From positions 1 to 5,529 of the forward strand of contig JALOMN010000139.1 of the NCBI GenBank assembly GCA_025455445.1: a DNA stretch of 5,529 bases, given 5' to 3'. Positions 1 to 5,529 of the stretch are shown in pieces (positions within the stretch are counted from its first letter, which is position 1; each line of letters begins with the position of its first letter). This DNA comes from Cyclobacteriaceae bacterium (GTDB lineage Bacteria; Bacteroidota; Bacteroidia; Cytophagales; Cyclobacteriaceae). The translations under genes and the position numbers were made by a program. The notes under the pieces are model-generated. The model saw only the letters and a list, made by a program, of their open reading frames with translations. It did not search any database and was not told the DNA's origin.

Positions 1-1025
1 TTATTGCCTGCATTCAGTATCACGGTTTCACGACCATTTTCCAATGACTTCACTAATACTCTGAACTTTCCCCTGTCATTTTCTGCGTAGGCAATTTTAC
101 TTCCATCCGGACTTATTTTTACAGTTGTGAATATGACCGTTTTTCTATGGGAAGGACTAAATCGGTTAGAGTCTGCAGGAGCTACATAACTTTTGGATAC
201 CACTTGCTCCATATTACCATAATAGTACCTCCAATCTACCATCAGCTGTTTGAATGGTACGCCCAGCGTGATAAGAACACTCTTTTCTTCGTTGCGTATG
301 ATACGCGTGTAATTCAAAATATTGTTAATGCTGCTTTTGCCATATTTCTCAACGATGTAATTCCAAATCGACTGACCCACTAATGCAGATTCTTTTCCTT
401 CCAGCTTCAGTGCTTTATTCACTTTGTTGCTGGTGATAAACTGCCTTACATAATCATCCATCTCTTCGTTCCATCCTTTGGATACATAGCGTGATGCCCC
501 GGCAACAAACCAGTCGGGCAGGTTTAAAAGCACGGAGTTCTGAAACATGTCTTTTAAACTTCCACCATACATCATCTCATTGAGCATTAAATCAGAGAAT
601 TTAAAAATCAACTCTTCTTTAAATTCTTCAACAGTGCCCGGATGCGCGATTTCTACATAGGGCTTAATAAACTGAGTTTCTCCACCGGAAGCATATTGTG
701 TATGATTTAAGCCAATATTGCTCTGTTGCAGGTCGGCAATAGAACTATATAAAAAAACCTTGGTCTTTTGATAAGGGTAAAACCCAATTAAGTCTGTGAT
801 GCGATCAAACTCAGACTCGAGATATTGAAGTGATTCTTGCGCAACACGTTTACGATCGTCATAATAATAAACATCAAAGTTTTCTGAGCTTAGATAAGAC
901 CAGTCAAACTTCTTGTATTGAATGCGATTCTTGCCAAAAGTTTCCATGGCCTGCTGGCCATAGGCAAGATTGCTATAAAGCAAAAACGCGGAAAAGACAA
1001 TCACATAACTACGCAAACCTCTCAT
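1..1025 (-). CDS. Exported TolB-like protein: degenerate peptidase-MA-like domain plus start of PD40 beta-propeller (partial, 3' end off window)
   Basis: The frame is open from an ATG at 1025-1023 to the window edge, giving 341 residues without the C-terminus. Residues 1-23 form a signal peptide (basic MRGLR start, hydrophobic core, AYG before Gln24), so the protein should be periplasmic or surface-exposed. Residues about 40-200 resemble the peptidase-MA-like (gluzincin) domains that precede propellers in Bacteroidota. The landmarks are LNEMMYGG (148-155) and LPDWFVAGASRYVSKGW (169-185), which matches the usual P-x-WF-x-EG-x-x-Y helix. No HExxH is present where it would be expected (about 143-147 reads FSDLM), and the usual Glu of the second helix is Ala175, so a metalloprotease activity is unlikely. 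From about 302 the pattern KISPDGSKIAYAEND is a PD40/TolB propeller repeat, and more blades probably follow. The start codon overlaps the stop of the upstream oxidoreductase by four bases (ATGA), suggesting translational coupling. The exact role is unknown; the homology is read from motifs only. Confidence 0.85.
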   Translation of the reverse strand, partial: MRGLRSYVIVFSAFLLYSNLAYGQQAMETFGKNRIQYKKFDWSYLSSENFDVYYYDDRKRVAQESLQYLESEFDRITDLIGFYPYQKTKVFLYSSIADLQQSNIGLNHTQYASGGETQFIKPYVEIAHPGTVEEFKEELIFKFSDLMLNEMMYGGSLKDMFQNSVLLNLPDWFVAGASRYVSKGWNEEMDDYVRQFITSNKVNKALKLEGKESALVGQSIWNYIVEKYGKSSINNILNYTRIIRNEEKSVLITLGVPFKQLMVDWRYYYGNMEQVVSKSYVAPADSNRFSPSHRKTVIFTTVKISPDGSKIAYAENDRGKFRVLVKSLENGRETVILNAGN

Positions 1026-2128
1026 ACTGCTTCTCTGAACTTCGAAGATAACGATTTAAATCTGCTAATATTTACTTCTGGTTGCAATTTACTACTACCT
1101 AAAAGCCATGCCACCAATTGCTTTGAAAAATATGGAGCCAGGCTTACACCTTTGGTACCCAAGCCATTAAAAATAACCACATTTTCCATCGTTGGTAACA
1201 CCCCTAACATGGGCTTTCTGTCTGGCGATGTGGGTCTGATTCCCCAATCCTGCCCCACCAGCTGGTATGGCAGAACCAATAAATCATCAAGTTTTTGCTG
1301 CAACTCCTTTCTTCCTGCTTCAGTAATCGATTCTGTCAACTCCCGTGACTCATAAGTTGAGCCAACCCGGAACTGATTTTTTCCGGCTGCGGACACAATA
1401 AAAACACCTCTATTGTAAATCTGTTCAGGGTTCTCAGCAATTTGTATCAATAAAGTTTCTCCTTTTAATGGACGGAGGGGTACACCCGATACCAGGCGAG
1501 ATTTAAGTTGCGCTATACCGGTGCAAAAGATGATTTTACTGGCTGTGAAATTTTTGTATTGCACATTCTCATCAGTAATGATAAGGCTATCTTCATCAAA
1601 TGACTCGTTCAAAAATGAATTGGTGCTATCAAGTTTAGTTCTCACCTTTTCTAAAAAAACATTCGTATCAAGATATCCGCATTGTTTTAATACTATGCCA
1701 CCGTATGGATCATGCACCTGATGTCCATAGTTACTATTGAGATAGATCGCTTCAATATAGCCGGCAATCGCTGCATTCTCGCTCTTCCCCATCCACTCAT
1801 TCTGCTCCTCAATAGAAATAAATGGCCGATAAATAGTGTGTGGAAAATAAAACCTGCCATCTAAATATTGTTCTGCATTAGTATAAAACTGATGCAATTC
1901 CGGAAAGAGTAAATCAGCCAGCCAGGTTTTAGTCATTAGTTTACCGGTGATAGGATTAAATAGGCCAGCAGCAATGGCAGAACTGCGATTTTTAGATGGC
2001 TGATCTATTACTAAAATGCTTTTTCCTGCTTCAATTAACCGCATCGCTACCGCAGACCCTGCCAGGCCTTGCCCTACTATGATATAATCGATGGAATTGT
2101 TGATGTGCGATTGAAAATTTGAACTCAA
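1022..2128 (-). CDS. FAD-dependent oxidoreductase, DAO (D-amino-acid oxidase/glycine oxidase) family
   Basis: A 368-residue cytoplasmic flavoprotein, the usual size for single-domain DAO proteins. Residues 14-42 form the N-terminal Rossmann dinucleotide fold: a beta strand, then G19-Q-G21-L-A-G24-S, a helix, and acidic Asp42 at the end of the second strand. The second FAD-contacting region is near the C-terminus: GIRPTSPDRKPMLG (296-309) and NGLGTKGVSLAP (321-332), typical of glycine oxidase/ThiO, DadA and the MnmC C-terminal domain. The family oxidises the C-N bond of amino acids or amines, passing electrons to O2 or a quinone. The substrate cannot be told from this sequence, and there is no MnmC methyltransferase partner or thiamine gene nearby. 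The start is TTG at 2128-2126: an in-frame stop lies at 2158-2156, no ATG or GTG lies between, and the next ATG (Met29) would cut the nucleotide fold. The stop overlaps the start of the downstream propeller-protein gene (ATGA, 1025-1022). Gene existence and family are secure; the function is not. Confidence 0.9.
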   Translation of the reverse strand: MSSNFQSHINNSIDYIIVGQGLAGSAVAMRLIEAGKSILVIDQPSKNRSSAIAAGLFNPITGKLMTKTWLADLLFPELHQFYTNAEQYLDGRFYFPHTIYRPFISIEEQNEWMGKSENAAIAGYIEAIYLNSNYGHQVHDPYGGIVLKQCGYLDTNVFLEKVRTKLDSTNSFLNESFDEDSLIITDENVQYKNFTASKIIFCTGIAQLKSRLVSGVPLRPLKGETLLIQIAENPEQIYNRGVFIVSAAGKNQFRVGSTYESRELTESITEAGRKELQQKLDDLLVLPYQLVGQDWGIRPTSPDRKPMLGVLPTMENVVIFNGLGTKGVSLAPYFSKQLVAWLLGSSKLQPEVNISRFKSLSSKFREAV

Positions 2129-2163
2129 AAATACGATATGAATTAAGTGAAAAAATTATACCG

Positions 2164-2177
2164 TCAGATTTCTCTGA
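2164..2177. repeat. Short inverted repeat TCAGA-TTTC-TCTGA
   Basis: Perfect 5-base arms (2164-2168 and 2173-2177) surround a 4-base centre, in the divergent promoter region. A T-run follows at 2182-2187, but no gene ends here, so a terminator is not expected. It could be a regulator half-site pair or chance in AT-rich DNA. Confidence 0.25.
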
Positions 2178-2183
2178 ACTGTT

Positions 2184-2197
2184 TTTTGTAAACAAAA
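2184..2197. repeat. Inverted repeat TTTTGT-AA-ACAAAA, candidate operator
   Basis: Perfect 6-base arms (2184-2189 and 2192-2197) flank a 2-base centre near the middle of the divergent intergenic region. A compact two-fold symmetric element placed between divergent genes suits a dimeric regulator, but no regulator gene is in the window and the low complexity makes chance occurrence plausible. Confidence 0.3.
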
Positions 2198-2215
2198 TCA
2201 TACATGAATCAGTTT

Positions 2216-2227
2216 TGCTTAAAAGCA
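2216..2227. repeat. Inverted repeat TGCTT-AA-AAGCA
   Basis: Perfect 5-base arms (2216-2220 and 2223-2227) with the same 2-base AA centre as the element 30 bases to the left. It lies 22 bases before the hydrolase start codon, where a bound protein could affect the rightward operon. No functional evidence beyond symmetry and position. Confidence 0.25.
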
Positions 2228-2249
2228 GCTATTTTTACAGATTATTGAT

Positions 2250-2903
2250 ATGGTAAAAATTCAACGTTTCACATTCAATCCATTTGCCGAAAACACCTAT
2301 GTAGTGTATGACGAAACTGGCGAAGCGGTAATTATTGATCCGGGCTGCTATGAGCGCACAGAAAAGGATGAACTGGCAAAATTTATTGTCAGTGAAAACC
2401 TTCACTTAAAATATTTACTCAACACACACTGCCATATCGACCACGTATTGGGAAACTACTTTATAAAAGAAAAATATAAGATACCGTTTCTGATTCACCC
2501 GAAGGATGAGCCCGTTTTAAAGGCAGTAAAAGCTTATGCCCCGAATTATGGATTTGCTGCGTATCAGGAAGCAACACCTGATGGTTATTTAAGCGAACAA
2601 GAAATTATTCAATTTGGCAACACTACTTTAAACGTTCTTTTCTTGCCCGGCCATGCACCGGGGCACGTAGGTTTTTATCATAAAGAATCTCTTTCACTAA
2701 TCAGCGGTGATGTGTTGTTCCAGCAAAGTATTGGCCGCACCGATTTACCGGGAGGTAATTTTGATATCTTAATCGAAAGCATTCAACAGAAAATATTTTT
2801 GCTTCCGGATGCAGTGACCATTTATCCGGGGCATGGTGATACAACTACCATAGGCGAAGAAAAGATTTCGAATCCATTTTGTGCAATTAACTTAATCCGA
2901 TGA
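2250..2903 (+). CDS. Metallo-beta-lactamase-fold hydrolase, glyoxalase II (YcbL/GloC) type
   Basis: A 217-residue cytoplasmic enzyme with the full binuclear-metal site of glyoxalase-II-like hydrolases: T-H60-C-H62-I-D64-H65, then P-G-H-A-P-G-H139, G-D154, and Y-P-G-H195-G near the end. N15-T-Y and D30-P-G in the first strands are also typical. Length and the GRTDLPGG (162-169) and PGHGDTTTIGEE (193-204) stretches match the short YcbL/GloC class rather than the longer GloB enzymes. Family members hydrolyse S-lactoylglutathione or other thioesters; in Bacteroidota, which often lack glutathione, the real thiol cofactor is uncertain, and a persulfide dioxygenase-like role is a less likely alternative. 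The ATG at 2250 is the only usual start after the in-frame TAA at 2220. It is the first gene of the rightward operon, and its stop overlaps the pssA start (ATGA, 2900-2903). Confidence 0.92.
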   Translation: MVKIQRFTFNPFAENTYVVYDETGEAVIIDPGCYERTEKDELAKFIVSENLHLKYLLNTHCHIDHVLGNYFIKEKYKIPFLIHPKDEPVLKAVKAYAPNYGFAAYQEATPDGYLSEQEIIQFGNTTLNVLFLPGHAPGHVGFYHKESLSLISGDVLFQQSIGRTDLPGGNFDILIESIQQKIFLLPDAVTIYPGHGDTTTIGEEKISNPFCAINLIR

Positions 2904-3589
2904 GCCTGGCCCGTCATATACCGAATGCACTCACCTGCGCCAATTTGCTATGCGGATGTCTGGGCATTATAAGCATCATCAAAAACTATCCGGTTGAGCC
3001 TGCATACTTTGTTTGGATCGCCTGCATATTCGATTTTTTTGATGGTTTTGTAGCCCGATTATTAAAGGTTACCTCTCCAATTGGTAAAGAGCTTGATTCA
3101 CTGGCCGACATGGTGAGTTTTGGTGTGTTACCTTCACTGGTTATGTTTCAATGGATTGACAGTGCTTCAGAAATCAGCACAATATCATATGTTGGATTAA
3201 GTATTGCCGTGTTCTCTGCTTTACGCCTTGCTAAGTTTAATATTGATACAAGACAAAGTGATTCGTTTATCGGATTGCCAACTCCTGCCAATAGCCTTTT
3301 CATAACTGCACTTCCCTTTCTACCTGATTTGCTCAGACCAACAATATTTGCAACCGGTAGCTTAGTAATCATCACGATAGTTTTTTCATTTTTGTTGGTT
3401 GCACCCATCAATTTATTCGCTTTAAAATTTAAAAATTACTCTTTTCCCGATAACAAAATCAGATACCTCTTTTTAGGGCTTAGCATCATCCTGCTCATAT
3501 TTTTCAAGGCAGGAGCGTTACCTTTCATTATAATATCCTATATAATTCTTTCGTTAACGGGAAGTCTCTTATCCGTAAAGAAAAATTAA
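2900..3589 (+). CDS. pssA: CDP-diacylglycerol--serine O-phosphatidyltransferase (phosphatidylserine synthase)
   Basis: An integral membrane enzyme of 229 residues that joins CDP-diacylglycerol and L-serine to give phosphatidylserine and CMP, the first step toward phosphatidylethanolamine. The CDP-alcohol phosphotransferase signature D-x2-DG-x2-AR-x8-G-x3-D-x3-D is perfect: D45, D48-G49, A52-R53, G62, D66, D70, which provide the metal and CDP sites. The N-terminal HIPNALTCANLLCG, the SALRLAKFN segment (106-114) and GLPTPANS (125-132) are hallmarks of the type II PssA subclass and separate it from PgsA. About six to eight hydrophobic segments are visible (for example 11-27, 72-86, 97-111, 153-175, 187-202, 206-224), and the C-terminus is basic (SVKKN). 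No phosphatidylserine decarboxylase gene is in the window. The ATG overlaps the hydrolase stop by four bases, pointing to translational coupling, and porU begins 5 bases after its TAA. Confidence 0.95.
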   Translation: MSLARHIPNALTCANLLCGCLGIISIIKNYPVEPAYFVWIACIFDFFDGFVARLLKVTSPIGKELDSLADMVSFGVLPSLVMFQWIDSASEISTISYVGLSIAVFSALRLAKFNIDTRQSDSFIGLPTPANSLFITALPFLPDLLRPTIFATGSLVIITIVFSFLLVAPINLFALKFKNYSFPDNKIRYLFLGLSIILLIFFKAGALPFIIISYIILSLTGSLLSVKKN

Positions 3590-3594
3590 CCAGC

Positions 3595-5529
3595 GTGCGC
3601 AGCCAACTCAAATACATATCAATCTCCCTATGGTTATGCCTTTGCGGTATAGTTGGCTCTTCGTGGGCTCAGGAAAACTCAATCCTGGCAACTGGAAATT
3701 GGTTTAAATTCTCTGTAACCGCTGATGGGGTTTATAAAATTGATTACAATCAATTGCGAAATGCCGGAATCAATCCAGATCAAATCAATCCTAAAAAAAT
3801 AAAAATATTTACCAGTTATAATGGAATGTTGCCACAGGCTAACAACAGCCCGATTGATGGCGAACTAAAAGAGATTCCCATCCTTGTTGCCGGTGAGGCG
3901 GATGATCGCTTCAACTCAACTGATTTCATCCTGTTTTTTGCAAAGGGCCCCGATAAGATTGAGTATAATAGTGCAAAGGCAATTTTTGAATATGAAAACA
4001 ACCTCTATGCCGATAAAAATTATTTCTTTCTTACCATTGCACAAGAAAATGGTAAACGTATAACCGATCTGGAAAATAGTACAGGTAGTTTTCCTGTTGT
4101 AAATACATTTGAAGACTTCGCTTTCTATGAAACTGAAAAATATAACATATTAAAATCGGGTAGACAATGGTTCGGTGAGCAATTTGATGCGGCATTAGAA
4201 GCCACCATTCGCTTTACTATTGCTGGTATTGTAGAGAACAGTGAGGTTAAACTTGTCTCGCAGGTAATGGCACAATCAATTGCCAATAGCTCCTTTCAGG
4301 TTTTCATAAATAATAATGCGGTTCTCACCCAACCTATCTCTGCAATACCCAATACAGCATACGGCATCAAAGGACGAATCAAAACAGATACAATCACATT
4401 AAGCTCATCTTCCATAAATGCATCTGCTCAATCTAACCAGGATGTAAAATACCGTTTCACAAAAGGCAGTAGCGGACTTTCAGTCGGGTATTTGGATTTC
4501 ATTCTTCTTTCGGTGAAACGGAAATTAAATTTATATGGCGACCAGACTATTTTTCGTAGCATAGAAAGTATTTTGAATAGTACATCAACTTTTGAAATTT
4601 CGTCTGTCCCGAGTGATCTCTCGGTATGGAATGTGACCAATTATTTTGAAGTAAAAAATCAACAGGTGCTTTTTGCAAATTCAAAGATCCAATTTTCAGC
4701 AAACTCTGGTTCGCTGCAGACTTACGTGATGTTTAGTGCTACAAAAGCGAAGACTCCTGCATTCGAATCAAAAATTCAAAATCAAAATCTTCATCAGCTA
4801 AGTCCTCCTTCACTATTAATCATTTCACACAGTTCGTTTCTATCGCAGGCCGAAAGACTCGCCACACACCGCCAAACATACTCGGGAATTTCTGCCAGCG
4901 TGGTTACCACCGAGCAAATCTATAATGAATTCTCAGGAGGTAAACAGGATATTTCTGCCATTAGAAACTTCATACGATATACCTATAATCAACCGGCATC
5001 CTCATTAAAGAACGTGTTATTGTTTGGCCGTGGATCGTATGATTATAAAAATCGTGTACTCAGCAACACGAATTACGTGCCTATTTATGAATCACGAAAT
5101 TCACTTAGCCCGCTTGAAACTTATTCTTCAGACGATTACTATGGGTTTCTGGAAAACTCAGAAGGTGAATGGTCAGAATTTCCTTCACAACCACATACAC
5201 TCGAAATTGGAATCGGCAGACTTCCTGTAAAAACATCAGGTGAAGCACAACAGGTAGTGGATAAATTAATCGACTATGATACCAATAAAAGTGCAGCTGG
5301 TTCATGGCAAAATGAATTCATTTTTGTGGGTGATGATGGTGATTTTAACATTCATCAGAATCAGGCCGATCAACTTGCCAATTCTATTGAGCAGTACGAT
5401 CCTGTTTTTACTGCACGCAAATTCTATCTTGATAATTTTGAACAAATTGAAAGACCAAATGGCCAGTTTAGTCCGGCTGCGCGCAAGGCATTAGATCTTG
5501 AAATAAAAAGAAGTGCGCTTATTGTAAAT
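3595..5529 (+). CDS. porU: Type IX secretion system sortase PorU, gingipain (C25) family (partial, 3' end off window)
   Basis: The frame is open to the window edge (645 residues visible; full PorU proteins are usually over 1,100). PorU is the outer-membrane sortase of the T9SS: it cleaves the C-terminal sorting domain of exported cargo and helps attach the protein to the surface, working with PorV, PorQ and PorZ. A GTG start at 3595 gives a signal peptide (residues 1-25, MRSQLKY then a hydrophobic core, SWA before Gln26); the next in-frame ATG (3826) would delete it. The N-terminal beta domain shows GNWFKFSVTADGVYKID (34-50) and PILVAGEADDRFNSTDFILFF (95-115). The C25 domain begins near 403 (LLIISHSSFLSQAERLA) and contains LLFGRGSYDYKNR (475-487), SSDDYYGF (511-518), IGRLPVKTSGEA (540-551) and FVGDDGDFNIHQNQAD (577-592). 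The window ends in RSALIVN, just before where the catalytic His and later Cys are expected, so activity cannot be judged. It sits 5 bases after pssA, so it is probably co-transcribed. Confidence 0.93.
   Translation, partial: MRSQLKYISISLWLCLCGIVGSSWAQENSILATGNWFKFSVTADGVYKIDYNQLRNAGINPDQINPKKIKIFTSYNGMLPQANNSPIDGELKEIPILVAGEADDRFNSTDFILFFAKGPDKIEYNSAKAIFEYENNLYADKNYFFLTIAQENGKRITDLENSTGSFPVVNTFEDFAFYETEKYNILKSGRQWFGEQFDAALEATIRFTIAGIVENSEVKLVSQVMAQSIANSSFQVFINNNAVLTQPISAIPNTAYGIKGRIKTDTITLSSSSINASAQSNQDVKYRFTKGSSGLSVGYLDFILLSVKRKLNLYGDQTIFRSIESILNSTSTFEISSVPSDLSVWNVTNYFEVKNQQVLFANSKIQFSANSGSLQTYVMFSATKAKTPAFESKIQNQNLHQLSPPSLLIISHSSFLSQAERLATHRQTYSGISASVVTTEQIYNEFSGGKQDISAIRNFIRYTYNQPASSLKNVLLFGRGSYDYKNRVLSNTNYVPIYESRNSLSPLETYSSDDYYGFLENSEGEWSEFPSQPHTLEIGIGRLPVKTSGEAQQVVDKLIDYDTNKSAAGSWQNEFIFVGDDGDFNIHQNQADQLANSIEQYDPVFTARKFYLDNFEQIERPNGQFSPAARKALDLEIKRSALIVN

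Larger units (their letters stand above)
1..2128 (-). other. Predicted operon: FAD oxidoreductase followed by exported propeller protein
   Basis: The two genes share the four bases 1022-1025, where the TGA stop of the oxidoreductase lies within the ATGA start of the next gene. This arrangement normally means translational coupling from one mRNA starting in the 2129-2249 region. The operon may continue to the left of the window. Confidence 0.75.
2129..2249. promoter_or_regulatory. Divergent intergenic region between the two operons
   Basis: These 121 AT-rich bases separate two genes transcribed away from each other, so both promoters should lie here. For the minus direction the best -7-like element is TAATTTTT (complement of 2151-2158), close to the Bacteroidota consensus TAnnTTTG and overlapping a TATAAT, but no TTTG lies at the proper distance upstream. 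For the plus direction TATTTTTA (2230-2237) also resembles a -7 box, but it would leave only a few leader bases before the ATG at 2250 and again has no correctly spaced -33 partner. Three short inverted repeats lie within. The promoter role follows from geometry; the individual boxes are tentative. Confidence 0.5.
2250..5529 (+). other. Predicted operon: glyoxalase-II-like hydrolase, pssA, porU
   Basis: Three same-strand genes follow each other with a 4-base overlap and a 5-base gap, leaving no room for an internal intergenic promoter or terminator. A single transcript starting in the divergent region is the simplest reading. Whether porV or other secretion genes follow cannot be seen. Confidence 0.8.

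Noticed and set aside
147..383. A 78-codon plus-strand open frame
   Set aside because: It is antisense to the propeller-protein gene, whose frame is continuous and motif-bearing through this stretch.
918..1355. A 145-codon plus-strand open frame across the junction of the oxidoreductase and propeller-protein genes
   Set aside because: It is antisense to two well-supported genes with clear family motifs; its translation is low-complexity with no recognisable domain and no upstream promoter.
2164..2187. Inverted repeat followed by a T-run, resembling an intrinsic terminator
   Set aside because: The stem is only 5 bases and the site lies between divergent 5' ends where no transcript should stop.
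2214..2237. TTTG (2214-2217) and TATTTTTA (2230-2237) as a Bacteroidota -33/-7 promoter pair
   Set aside because: The spacer is only 12 bases against an expected 19 or so, and the start of transcription would fall almost on the start codon.
3148..3411. An 87-codon minus-strand open frame inside pssA
   Set aside because: It is a shadow of the pssA frame, which carries conserved GLPTPANS and SALRLAKFN motifs here.
3600..3672. Lipoprotein signal in PorU because of Cys15 and Cys17
   Set aside because: The residues before the cysteines (LWLC, CLC) do not fit a lipobox, and a better signal-peptidase I site (SWA before Gln) follows.
4428..5494. Several 66-72-codon open frames on both strands inside porU
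   Set aside because: All overlap the uninterrupted porU frame and show no motif or signal of their own.

Overview
The window carries five protein genes in two divergent, tightly packed groups, and no RNA genes, mobile elements or CRISPR. It looks like a Bacteroidota chromosome, probably Cytophagales-like, though that rank is only a guess. The clues are a type IX secretion sortase (PorU), which is confined to that phylum, AT-rich DNA, no strong Shine-Dalgarno sequences, two non-ATG starts, and two exported proteins whose predicted mature N-terminus is glutamine. The two outermost genes run off the window: the left one lacks its C-terminal part and the right one lacks its catalytic part.

Left group, minus strand (2128 to 1): an FAD-dependent oxidoreductase of the DAO family is followed, with a 4-base ATGA overlap, by an exported protein. 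That protein has a peptidase-MA-like N-terminal domain with no recognisable catalytic motif, and it enters a TolB/PD40-type beta-propeller just before the window ends. The overlap makes co-translation of the two likely, but no shared pathway is evident.

Between the groups (2129-2249) lies a 121-base divergent intergenic region. It must hold the promoters for both directions and contains three short inverted repeats. I could not place a convincing pair of Bacteroidota promoter boxes.

Right group, plus strand (2250 to 5529): a glyoxalase-II-type metallo-beta-lactamase-fold hydrolase overlaps (ATGA) the phosphatidylserine synthase gene pssA, which is followed after only 5 bases by porU starting at GTG. 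The spacing implies one transcript covering detoxification, the first committed step of phosphatidylethanolamine synthesis, and cell-surface protein processing and anchoring. No wholly unknown system is visible. The points most worth a second look are the pssA-porU linkage and the pseudo-peptidase/propeller protein coupled to the oxidoreductase.
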